From NCBI RefSeq assembly GCF_001544275.1, contig NZ_BCQE01000007.1:1-64000 (forward strand): a DNA stretch of 64,000 bases, given 5' to 3'. The stretch is from Enterococcus gallinarum NBRC 100675 (GTDB lineage: Bacteria > Bacillota > Bacilli > Lactobacillales > Enterococcaceae). The notes under the pieces are model-generated. The model made no database searches. It had not been told where the DNA came from and saw nothing but the letters and a program-made list of their open reading frames with translations. This document shows, piece by piece, positions 32,900 to 40,672 of the stretch (position 1 is the first letter of the stretch; every line of letters begins with the position of its first letter). Both the position numbers and the translations under genes were made by a program.

Positions 32900-33451
32900 T
32901 TATTCAGATATAAGCGATTGCTCATAATATTCAGCCTTACTATCCAAAAATTTTGCAACAGCAGCAGGGTCTTTTTTGAGTTCTGAAATAATCGTAGAGT
33001 CGTCAGTAAGTACAATCATTCCCAACTTTCCGTCGCTAATTGATTCGTAAGGAATAAACTCACTATAGTTCTGTTCAATCGAAAAAGAGTTGGTAGATTG
33101 GATGTCCTCACTTCCTGCGACAGATAGAGCGACTTCAAATTGACGGTCTTTCTCAGCAAAAGACAATTCCATTTTTTGGCTATCGTTCGTACTAAAAAAT
33201 GGGGTACTTAATGACTGAGTTGAATCTTTGGTCTTTAAGTCCGTGGAGAAAACAAAGACACGCTCACCAGCTTTTTGGTGAATGGTATACTTGTTGGCAT
33301 TCATTCTTTCAACTTCTGGAACTGCCTCAAACTCTGTGATTGTTCTTGATTCATCAATTTCAGCATTTGAACTTGTTTCGCGAGTCGTATGACAACTTCC
33401 AACGATGGTGACACTTAACAAAGAAAGTATCCCTACTAGGAACTTTGACAT
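32900..33451 (-). CDS. Lipoprotein of unknown function
   Basis: A 183-residue protein with a lipoprotein signal: a hydrophobic stretch followed by 'TIVGSC' near residue 20. The mature part is soluble, acidic and rich in Ser/Thr with no family I recognise. It stands alone between the MerR gene and surface cassette B, on the same strand as both. Possibly a cell-surface binding or stress protein; no function is claimed. Confidence 0.72.
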   Translation of the reverse strand: MSKFLVGILSLLSVTIVGSCHTTRETSSNAEIDESRTITEFEAVPEVERMNANKYTIHQKAGERVFVFSTDLKTKDSTQSLSTPFFSTNDSQKMELSFAEKDRQFEVALSVAGSEDIQSTNSFSIEQNYSEFIPYESISDGKLGMIVLTDDSTIISELKKDPAAVAKFLDSKAEYYEQSLISE

Positions 33452-33550
33452 CTTTCCTTCCCCCTATCACTGAATGATCTATTAAAATCAGTATAAATGA
33501 AATCGTTTTAGAATGATAGTTAATTACTGTCTAAGCAAATTAAAACAGCG

Positions 33551-33597
33551 AAAAAAAACTATCCGAAGGCTCTTTTTTGAGTCTTCAAATAGTTTTT
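33551..33597 (-). terminator. Terminator of surface cassette B
   Basis: Arms AAAAACTAT and ATAGTTTTT with inner pairs GAAG and CTTC; T-run on both strands. It lies about 30 bases after the last gene of the cassette on the minus strand. Confidence 0.78.
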
Positions 33598-33627
33598 CCC
33601 CATGTTTCAATTTAACCAATATGACAA

Positions 33628-33987
33628 TTACATTCTTTGACCATGAGCTGTTGCTTTTTTAACCAGTATTCCCCACAACACGAGGAGTGCTAGTCCCAAA
33701 TACATGAGATACTCCCCCATCGAGCCTGTTTGAGGCAGTCGACCTATCTTTGATGCATCGGCAACAATGATTTTCCGATCCTTTTCCGGCTGAGAGTTTT
33801 CTTTCTCAAGTACATCATTTTTGACGGGCTCTTCACCTACGCGTCCCTGGACCGTCAGTTGATGAGAGGGTTGTTTCTGAACATGAGTCAGCCAATTCTG
33901 AGTTTCTGCTGTTACAGTCTGTGGAAGTATATTTCCTAGGAGAATAAGCATCATCAGCAGATATAAACACTTCCATAATCGTTTCAT
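33628..33987 (-). CDS. Small LPXTG surface protein of cassette B
   Basis: A 119-residue protein: signal peptide to about residue 28 ('PQTVTAETQ'), a short exposed region containing 'HQLTVQGRVGEEP', a charged linker, and a standard sorting signal 'LPQTGS', hydrophobic span and basic tail. It is sortase-anchored to peptidoglycan. The V-x-G-x-x-G motif also occurs at the start of the mature WxL-like protein encoded before it and in the small protein of cassette A. Being so short, it probably serves as an anchor or docking piece for a larger complex (inference). Confidence 0.8.
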   Translation of the reverse strand: MKRLWKCLYLLMMLILLGNILPQTVTAETQNWLTHVQKQPSHQLTVQGRVGEEPVKNDVLEKENSQPEKDRKIIVADASKIGRLPQTGSMGEYLMYLGLALLVLWGILVKKATAHGQRM

Positions 33988-34030
33988 TGTATTGCTCCCT
34001 TCGGAAATTAGAGAAGGAATCGATCCGTCA

Positions 34031-34585
34031 CTAAATGACTGGTGCGAAACGCAAAACTAAATTAAAACTTGGATTTAGCTCTGTGGCGGCATTACTTGGG
34101 CTTGCATCTCCTGTGAATGAGAATGAGCCTACAGTAGTTGAACCTTGATTTCCTTGCAATGTAAATAGTTCTGTCTCTGAGACTGTAGGTGCTCCATTTG
34201 CAAACAATTCAATCCCATTTACTTCTAGCAAATCAATTTCACTCATGCCGGTAGGTGTATCTACACCGGATACATAAGTAGTCACACCTACCGCTGAATT
34301 ATTGGTGATGGTGTAAGTTGGAGAAACAATTTCTTCATGATTGGAAGACGCTGTCGTGTAGAACAATGCCGTCGTTGGAATTGTCACGTTGATCCAATCA
34401 TCGGTCAGTTCTGGATTGGGTCCAGGGGTGGTATTGTCAAATTCACCAATAATCCCATTTACTGTAACATCTCCCGTTGTTTGTCCTGTTCGTCCATCCA
34501 CAACTTGCTCCGCAAATGCCGGTATACTACTTGCCAAAATCCCCACAATTGTTGCTGTGCTTAATAACGCTGTTGCTTTTTTCAT
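34031..34585 (-). CDS. WxL-like surface protein of cassette B
   Basis: A 184-residue secreted protein: signal peptide ending 'IPAFAEQ' (about residue 25), the motif 'TGDVTVNGIIG', then a domain starting 'DWINVTIPTTALFYTT' with 'PTYTITNNSAVGVTTYVSGV' and ending 'SFNLVLRFAPVI'. This matches the WxL-like protein of cassette A throughout and the C-terminus of the adhesin in the same operon. The role is probably non-covalent attachment to the cell wall or to the adhesin. It lies 27 bases after the membrane partner and 43 bases before the LPXTG gene. Confidence 0.77.
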   Translation of the reverse strand: MKKATALLSTATIVGILASSIPAFAEQVVDGRTGQTTGDVTVNGIIGEFDNTTPGPNPELTDDWINVTIPTTALFYTTASSNHEEIVSPTYTITNNSAVGVTTYVSGVDTPTGMSEIDLLEVNGIELFANGAPTVSETELFTLQGNQGSTTVGSFSFTGDASPSNAATELNPSFNLVLRFAPVI

Positions 34586-34612
34586 TTTATATTCCTCGCT
34601 TTTTGTTTGATT

Positions 34613-35122
34613 TTAATTCTTAACGATAATCGTTAATTCAGCTTCAGTGACCCCTTGCTTTTCTTTCGTTTCAGGATCGTAAATATTAATTGTTGCTTTT
34701 GCTTGGTATTCTCCCTTAGCTAATGGCGTGATCAAATTGACGTTTTCCACAAACTGATTGGGATAAATTGCTCCTGACGAATAGACAAGTTCTCCATTCG
34801 ATAAGGTAATATCAACCGCAATTGGATAAACATTTGTTCCGGGGTTAACAATCTCGATTGATCCAGAGCTGTTTCCATCTTCAAATATTGCTTCTGGGTT
34901 GATCTGCAACGTAAAATAATTGGCATCTGCAATTTCTTGCGCACGTTCTGAGAGACGTTGATCATTGGCATCACCGATTTCTGGTAATAGCTCTGCACTG
35001 ATGATCGGTACTGTTCCTTTTTGAAAATAAAAATACAAACCAATTCCGCCTGCGAGCAATGCAAGTAATAATAAGCAAAGCAATCCTCTATGTTTGTTAG
35101 ATGCTTTTTTTGTTTGCTCCAA
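34613..35122 (-). CDS. Membrane-anchored extracellular domain protein of surface cassette B
   Basis: A 169-residue protein with a basic N-terminus, one membrane segment (about 14-33, 'LLCLLLLALLAGGIGLYFYF') and an extracellular beta-rich domain with 'YPIAVDITL', 'YSSGAIYP' and 'YDPETKEKQG', homologous along its length to the gene at 14662-15183. TTG at 35122 is taken as start: it has AGGAGGTG 6 to 7 bases upstream, and the resulting N-terminus (M-E-Q-T-K-K) lines up with M-E-E-K-K of the paralogue. A longer frame from another TTG at 35167 has no ribosome site. Function is unknown; partnership with the adhesin and WxL-like protein is inferred. Confidence 0.75.
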   Translation of the reverse strand: MEQTKKASNKHRGLLCLLLLALLAGGIGLYFYFQKGTVPIISAELLPEIGDANDQRLSERAQEIADANYFTLQINPEAIFEDGNSSGSIEIVNPGTNVYPIAVDITLSNGELVYSSGAIYPNQFVENVNLITPLAKGEYQAKATINIYDPETKEKQGVTEAELTIIVKN

Positions 35123-35179
35123 TGGTTCCACCTCCTCGAAAATGGGTGTCTGCAACAACACCTCCAACTTTTTGCAGGA

Positions 35180-38100
35180 TCAGTTTGGAACAAAGCGTAG
35201 AATGATCCGATACTTCGGTGTTAATGATTCTTGGTAATACCCACCTTGCTCCAATTGATTATCAGCTACCCAACGGGGATACGGCCCATAGAAAACTCCT
35301 GATAAAAGCATTGAGGTACGAGCACCTTCAGATAAGTGAATGAAGTGTTGTTCATCCATATTACGAGTCAAATGGACCTCTGCATCTTCTGCTTTTAAAC
35401 TGAGCCTTAACAACGGCACCGAGATATCTCCTAAATTCGACGATCCTAAGTCTGGCGCTACATGGTCCAATGGGCTTTCACCTTCGGGCAGTAAAATGAT
35501 TCCAGCATCATCTTCAACCACTAACTGATTCACATAAGTATCCACTGGAATCGTTGAGTGATTGCGGATCTCATAGGCAGAGCTTTCAAAATTGCGATTG
35601 CTTTCCTCTTCATCATAAAGGGATTCAAACAATATTTTTGTAGGGATCGTAACCTTTAAATGGTCTAATTGAGCTGTCACATCGATGCTTATCAAGAATT
35701 GATACGCTTTGTTTCCCACTTCCAATAGCGCATAGTAGGTTCCATCTTCGGCAATCTCGCGAGTCACATCTGTTTCGATTACTCGGATATCATTAGACAA
35801 ATCAGCTCCAGTCAGTAAGTCCTTTGCCTCTCCACGACTTTCTCGTAGAATCAGATAACCTAATTCTTCATTCGATGTCAAGGCATTGATGGCTGAGCGA
35901 CTCACTGTGATATTGTTGGCTCGATAATCAATTCCTTTGATTACTCTCTGGTTTTCTGTGACATCTCCCGTTGTATTAGCGGAAGGTTTTGAAAGAAAAA
36001 GTGTTACGATTGTATCTGTTGCTAGACGTTCGTTCTCTGCTAATTTAATCTGGAAATGACGAATCTTTTGTTGCATATCGTGATAATCTCCCCATTCAAT
36101 GCGGGGAGAGTCTTTATCAATCGTCACTGTATTTCCTGCTGTATTTTGATAAGTGATTTTCAGACTATCCACAGCTTCCGTCATATATCCGGTGATTGAT
36201 TCAGACTGATCGCTAACAGGAGCTAACTGCGCCACTAGTTCTTCTGGTGCTACCCGCTCCCAGATGTAAGTCCCGGGATGACTACCATCATAGCCAATGA
36301 TAAACTGAATTGAAGAAGGAAAAGTGATTGGTTCATTGCTAACCGGATCATCTAGAACCCACCGGCCGGTAAATTCATCGTTGCTTGGAATTGCCGGCAA
36401 TCCTGCACCTTGTTGAAAGATGCTACGTTCCCCTAAAGTAAGAGAGCGTAGAGAGGACATACCGCCAAAAAAATTATTCATGAAATTTGGAGAAACACTT
36501 TGCGTTGACCAGCTACTCAAATCCAAAGCAGTAATCGAACTAGCATTTTGAAAAACACCATTCATATTGGTCACTCTCGAAGTATCGAAATTACTTACAT
36601 AGAGAGTCTCTAAATCTCTCGCTCCATTGAACATCCAACTAATATTGGTCACACTAGACGTATCCCAATTTCGAATATCTAAAACGGTCAACGAGCTATT
36701 GGCAAACATGGAAGACATACCGGTCACCCGAGACACCTGCCAGTCACCTACATCCAGCTCTTTTACACCAATTCCACTGAACATAGCACTCATATCTGTA
36801 ACACTCGATGTATTCCACTTTCCTATTGATAGTTTGTTTAAAGATGGCGTTAAACCAAACATAGCGGACATGTTCGTTACTTTTGAGGTGTTCCATTCAC
36901 TAACAAAAACTTCTTCTAATGACGTCATTCCCTGAAACATCCAGTCCATATTTGTTACATTCATCGTATTCCAACTATTTAAATCCAAATGTCGTATACC
37001 ACTTCCCATAAACATCTTATTCATAGTTTCAACGCGGGCTGTGTCCCAATTGTTAACGGAGAGTTCTCTTAAGGCTGTGGTACCATAAAACATCTCAGCC
37101 ATACTTATGACTTGTGATGTATCAAGATTACTGACAGCCAAATCGACAAGTGCTCGCGCATTTGTAAACATACGTCTCATGTTTGTTACAGAAGATGTAT
37201 CCCACTGATTTAAATCTAATGTTGTCAAAGCACTAGCCGATTCAAACATTCCAATCATGTTTGTCACTCGTGTAGTGTTCCAATTACGAACGTCTACTTC
37301 TCTTAAAGCAGATGTTCCTTGAAACATTCGTTCCATAGTCGTAACTAACGATGTATCAAATTTTTCAGCGCCATTGATGCTGATCAAATTCGATAGATTT
37401 TCAAACAGTCGACTTGAATTTTGCGGCAATATCACCGGGTCCTGAACAATAATTCGTTCTACATCTGTGTACGTTTTCCAAGGGGCTTGTGCCACAGTAC
37501 CAGCGTTTCCACCGTATAGAGTAATCGTTTTTGAGTCGCTGTCATACTCCCAAGGAACGTTTCCCCATAAAGAAAGCTGACGCTGATAAACAAAGATCAC
37601 TGTCTGATCTGTATTCGAGAAAGTTCCTGAAGCATTATCAGGAACTGCAATTAGCCCCCAACCTGGAATAGTCTTGGCTTCTGCGGTATAAGATTCTCCT
37701 TGATAGCCATTCAGAAGCACGGTATTCGCAATCTCATTTCCAGATTCATCAACATGCCTAACTGTCACTATTCCTCCAGGAATCCGTTCATATATTGCTT
37801 GAATGACTGCTTCACCAGCTCCTTGTACCGTGATCCAGGAAGATTCTGCATAAAGATCATTGACAGAAACCCCAATGCTGCTAATAATCTCCCACTTGAC
37901 AAACCGCCAATTAACATTGGGTCTTGCCATTATACCTGGGATCGATCCCGTAGGTGTTGGACTCATAAATTGTTGAGGATTTCCTCCTTCTGGCGGATTA
38001 GCAATTAACTGGACTAGGGGATTATTTCGCTCTACAGAATGATTCATTACTTGTTCTGATTCTTGCCTATTTGATTCGATGGTATTTTCCTCATTATTGG

Positions 38101-38209
38101 ATTGAGAGGTCTCCTCTGCATAAACCATACCTACAGGAATATGCGATAAAAGAATGGAGAATACAACTAGAAATTTAATCAGTTGATTCATTTTTTTTAC
38201 TTTTTCCAT
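35180..38209 (-). CDS. Large BspA-like repeat adhesin with MucBP and WxL-like domains, cassette B
   Basis: About 1009 residues. Signal peptide to about 33; N-terminal unique domain; a MucBP-type domain at about 146-210 ('GGIVTVRHVDESGNEIANTV'); then from about 215 to 600 some fifteen DUF285/BspA-like repeats with the beat 'WDTSSVTNM-x-x-MF'; a linker; and a C-terminal WxL-like domain (about 860-1009) with 'KVTIPTKILFES', 'YEIRNHSTIPVDTYVNQL' and 'KYRIILRFVP'. There is no LPXTG signal. MucBP and BspA domains point to binding of mucins or host matrix. Start at 38209 follows AAAGGAGG. It heads the four-gene cassette, with a serine recombinase gene 770 bases upstream. Confidence 0.85.
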   Translation of the reverse strand: MEKVKKMNQLIKFLVVFSILLSHIPVGMVYAEETSQSNNEENTIESNRQESEQVMNHSVERNNPLVQLIANPPEGGNPQQFMSPTPTGSIPGIMARPNVNWRFVKWEIISSIGVSVNDLYAESSWITVQGAGEAVIQAIYERIPGGIVTVRHVDESGNEIANTVLLNGYQGESYTAEAKTIPGWGLIAVPDNASGTFSNTDQTVIFVYQRQLSLWGNVPWEYDSDSKTITLYGGNAGTVAQAPWKTYTDVERIIVQDPVILPQNSSRLFENLSNLISINGAEKFDTSLVTTMERMFQGTSALREVDVRNWNTTRVTNMIGMFESASALTTLDLNQWDTSSVTNMRRMFTNARALVDLAVSNLDTSQVISMAEMFYGTTALRELSVNNWDTARVETMNKMFMGSGIRHLDLNSWNTMNVTNMDWMFQGMTSLEEVFVSEWNTSKVTNMSAMFGLTPSLNKLSIGKWNTSSVTDMSAMFSGIGVKELDVGDWQVSRVTGMSSMFANSSLTVLDIRNWDTSSVTNISWMFNGARDLETLYVSNFDTSRVTNMNGVFQNASSITALDLSSWSTQSVSPNFMNNFFGGMSSLRSLTLGERSIFQQGAGLPAIPSNDEFTGRWVLDDPVSNEPITFPSSIQFIIGYDGSHPGTYIWERVAPEELVAQLAPVSDQSESITGYMTEAVDSLKITYQNTAGNTVTIDKDSPRIEWGDYHDMQQKIRHFQIKLAENERLATDTIVTLFLSKPSANTTGDVTENQRVIKGIDYRANNITVSRSAINALTSNEELGYLILRESRGEAKDLLTGADLSNDIRVIETDVTREIAEDGTYYALLEVGNKAYQFLISIDVTAQLDHLKVTIPTKILFESLYDEEESNRNFESSAYEIRNHSTIPVDTYVNQLVVEDDAGIILLPEGESPLDHVAPDLGSSNLGDISVPLLRLSLKAEDAEVHLTRNMDEQHFIHLSEGARTSMLLSGVFYGPYPRWVADNQLEQGGYYQESLTPKYRIILRFVPN

Positions 38210-38212
38210 CAT

Positions 38213-38980
38213 TCCCTCCTTTTGTATAAACTAGCGAAATTAACCATGCGTTTCCTACTCTATATAAGCAATAACTACGTTTTTAAACTCGTTTAACGTT
38301 CGACCGTTTCTTATTGTCTATTTTTTTAGACACATTCCTCCTTCCACCTTTTAAAATCAAAAATCTTCGTTTTTAATAAGCAAATAAAAAAACGGACAAA
38401 TGACTTTGTATAAAGACAAAAATCCTTTGTCTCTAGACAGCGCAGATGAAGTGTGTTCCCCATAAGTAAGCGTCTCAAAAACGAAGGTTTTTGAGACAAA
38501 AGATTGAGAAATTCAAATTTCTCGAGATCAATCATAACACCTCAAAAAAAATAAAACCCACCAATATTTTCTTTACCTAGTGAAAAAATTGACGTGATGT
38601 TCCCCTTCTTCAGCAGAAAATACTTTCTTCCTCAGGGGATTACATAACAAACGAACCGATATATTTAAAAACAGCAATATGATAGGGATTGTTTTTTCAG
38701 AATGTTTCATTTCCGTAAATAGCAAAAAAATCTTAACGACCGCCATTTTTTTCATGTCCTTACTCAACGCCCTGCTCTCTTCTAGACAAACAAATTCAGC
38801 AATTATTGTTTTGGTTTATCTGCTATCTTCAAAGAAAAAAACTGAGTGGGGAAAAATAGGCTGTTTGAAAACGAATTTTCATCTAGTTAGACAAAATAAT
38901 TCGTTATTTTACCTTATATACTTCATGTACAAAAAAAGGTATTCTTTCACTAAGAAAAATTTTTAATCGGAGGAATATAG
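38213..38980. other. Regulatory stretch with several inverted repeats between cassette B and a serine recombinase
   Basis: No gene is supported in 770 AT-rich bases; two minus-strand frames of 64 and 69 residues have no ribosome site. Three hairpins cluster at 38415-38522: arms AGACAAA/TTTGTCT, GTCTCAAAAAC/GTTTTTGAGAC (38472-38497, perfect) and GAGAAATT/AATTTCTC (about 38505-38522). Another palindrome, AAAATAA/TTATTTT around TTCG, lies at about 38893-38910, 70 bases before the recombinase. They could be recombinase sites, operators or terminators. Confidence 0.6.
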
Positions 38981-39550
38981 ATGTCAGGAATGGTTTATGG
39001 TTATGCGCGAGTCTCTACAAGACAGCAAGATCTTTCACGTCAATTGGATTTACTTGAGAAATATAACTGCCACAAAATTTATACAGAAAAGATTAGTGGT
39101 ACGCAAGCCAATCGGCCAGAGTTGATCAAATTAAAAAAGCGGGTGAAGAAACAGGATCAAATCATTATCGAAAGCTTTTCTCGTCTTGGCCGTAGCACCA
39201 AGGATTTGATTGATTTGGTTTATTTTTTTGAACAAAAAGGTGTGAAAGTAATCAGTATCAAAGAAAATTTTGATACGCAGACTCCCCAGGGAAAATTGAT
39301 GATGACAGTCTTTCAAGCATTCAGTCAGTTTGAACGTGATATTATCGTAGAACGTACCAAAGAAGGGCTGATTTCTGCACGGGCAAGAGGAAACATTGGT
39401 GGTAGACCCAAGGTAGATCCTCAGTTAATCCAAAAAGCTCTCCTTTTGTATCAAGAGCAGGGCTATTCAGTAGCAGAAGTTTGTCAAAAGACCGGTGTCA
39501 AGAAAGCAACGTTTTATCGTTATTTAAAACAATCAGCATTGCAAAGTTGA
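38981..39550 (+). CDS. Serine recombinase (resolvase/invertase family)
   Basis: A 189-residue site-specific recombinase. N-terminal catalytic domain: 'YGYARVSTRQQDLSRQLDLL' with the nucleophile Ser in RVST, 'FSRLGRSTKDL' with the active-site Arg residues, and 'GKLMMTVFQAFSQFERDIIVERT'; then 'GGRPKVDPQL' linker and a C-terminal helix-turn-helix ('VAEVCQKTGVKKATFYRYL'). Resolvases separate cointegrates; invertases flip promoters or genes. No transposase is beside it, and the upstream neighbour is a surface operon, so an invertase or regulatory role is worth testing. GGAGG precedes the ATG. Confidence 0.92.
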   Translation: MSGMVYGYARVSTRQQDLSRQLDLLEKYNCHKIYTEKISGTQANRPELIKLKKRVKKQDQIIIESFSRLGRSTKDLIDLVYFFEQKGVKVISIKENFDTQTPQGKLMMTVFQAFSQFERDIIVERTKEGLISARARGNIGGRPKVDPQLIQKALLLYQEQGYSVAEVCQKTGVKKATFYRYLKQSALQS

Positions 39551-39589
39551 TCACTTGGCTTTCCTTCGCTAACTCAGAGAACCACATCA

Positions 39590-39646
39590 AAAAACGACCA
39601 TTGTTTTACGATGAGTCTATTTCATCGTAGTACAATGGTCGTTTTT
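39590..39646. terminator. Long bidirectional terminator
   Basis: Outer arms AAAAACGACCATTGT and ACAATGGTCGTTTTT, inner arms TACGATGA and TCATCGTA, between the convergent recombinase and IbrB-like genes. Confidence 0.9.
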
Positions 39647-39680
39647 CTTATTTTAAAACAGCAAATTTTCTAGTTTTTAA

Positions 39681-40223
39681 TCAAATATTCTCTGGTTCTT
39701 CTTGTTTCTGATAATATTTTTTTTCGAAATCAGTCCATGATCGGCTAAATTGATGATTCGAAAAGGCACTCTTTAAGCCGGAGCTTTGTTTGAAACGAAA
39801 AACTTCTTCTGCATCCATTCCCAATTCTTTGGCAATCCGATCATCTGTCCATCCGCTTGCTACTAATTGTTGAACGATTTTGCTCATTTTCTCGATACCA
39901 TGAGTGCCTCGAGCTCGATTATGTCTAACAGTAGAAGCCATACGATTTTCTAGCGGTTTGTCGATGACCGTTACTGGCACTTCTTTCAAGTCCAGACGTT
40001 CTTTGGCCACCTGATAGCGATGAAAGCCGTCAATCAGTAAGTACCCTTCTTTTTCGTTGTCAAAATAACAAACTAATGGTTGTGTGAAGCCGTCTTCCCG
40101 AATCGACAACTCCAAAAGTTCCAACTCGGGTTCCGCTACTTTATTGGGATTGTAGTGATTGGCGTGAATTTGAATCAATGGAACCATTTTGACAGCTAGC
40201 ACAGGAAAAGCAATTTTTCCCAT
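39681..40223 (-). CDS. IbrB-like ParB/sulfiredoxin-fold protein
   Basis: A 180-residue protein: N-terminal ParB-like domain (about 10-100) with 'NPNKVAEPELELLELSIRED' and 'DGFHRYQVAKE', then 'TVRHNRARGTHGIEKMSKIV' (matching the E-R-H-N-R-A-R-G-x-H stretch of IbrB proteins) and a helix-turn-helix-like end ('WTDDRIAKELGMDAEEVFRF'). IbrB works with the PAPS-reductase-like IbrA; the pair's biochemistry is unknown. ATG at 40223 overlaps the stop of the upstream gene (TAATG), so the two are translationally coupled. Confidence 0.78.
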   Translation of the reverse strand: MGKIAFPVLAVKMVPLIQIHANHYNPNKVAEPELELLELSIREDGFTQPLVCYFDNEKEGYLLIDGFHRYQVAKERLDLKEVPVTVIDKPLENRMASTVRHNRARGTHGIEKMSKIVQQLVASGWTDDRIAKELGMDAEEVFRFKQSSGLKSAFSNHQFSRSWTDFEKKYYQKQEEPENI

Positions 40224-40642
40224 TAAATAGAACACTCCCTTTTGAGAAAATAATAGTTCTTCGTTTGGCGAAAAACGGTGAACCCTTTTGTCTGGAACAA
40301 CGCCACTTCATTAGGGTGATTCGTTGTGACTGTGATTTCTTGATCCGGATATTTTTTTCGGATGTCATGCAGCATTTTTCTTAACAAAAGAGTTTTTCTG
40401 CCTGAAGCAGGCTCTTTTTCATAGAATTCGCCAATCTCGATGCGAGCGGTTTTTTTTTCATAGTAAGAAAAGGCCATCACCTGATTCAGCGGATCCACGA
40501 TCACATACCAATGGCAATCCCCAGAATTAACGAGATAAGGAAATTGCTTTTGGTAGATTCGCTCAGCAAAGAAAGGTCCCATCAATTGATAGAAATGTCC
40601 TTTCTTATATGGTGGAAAAAAGACGATCAGTTGTTCTTTCAA
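40223..40642 (-). CDS. GNAT-like protein in the IbrA/IbrB operon
   Basis: A 139-residue protein that fits a GNAT N-acetyltransferase fold: 'CHWYVIVDPLNQVMAFSYYE' (strands two and three), 'ARIEIGEFYEKEPASGRKTLLLRKMLHDI' (acetyl-CoA-binding loop and helix), and 'ITVTTNHPNEVALFQTKGFTVFR' near the end, typical of GNAT C-termini. The substrate is unknown. It lies between the IbrA-like gene (30 bases upstream) and the IbrB-like gene, with which it shares TAATG. Confidence 0.65.
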   Translation of the reverse strand: MKEQLIVFFPPYKKGHFYQLMGPFFAERIYQKQFPYLVNSGDCHWYVIVDPLNQVMAFSYYEKKTARIEIGEFYEKEPASGRKTLLLRKMLHDIRKKYPDQEITVTTNHPNEVALFQTKGFTVFRQTKNYYFLKRECSI

Positions 40643-40672
40643 CTACTCCACATCCTTTCAGCAACTAACTGA

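Noticed and set aside
34732-35193. 153-codon minus-strand frame overlapping the middle gene of cassette B
   Set aside because: Shadow in another frame; the true frame is confirmed by homology to the cassette A gene.
38472-38497. Inverted repeat as a flipping promoter site
   Set aside because: The arms are only four bases apart, so nothing of use could be inverted between them; kept only as a hairpin.
38326-38535. 69-codon minus-strand frame upstream of cassette B
   Set aside because: It runs through hairpin-rich AT DNA, has no ribosome site and an unlikely composition.
38981-39550. Serine recombinase as part of a transposon or prophage
   Set aside because: No transposase, terminal repeats, integrase or phage structural genes are visible around it.
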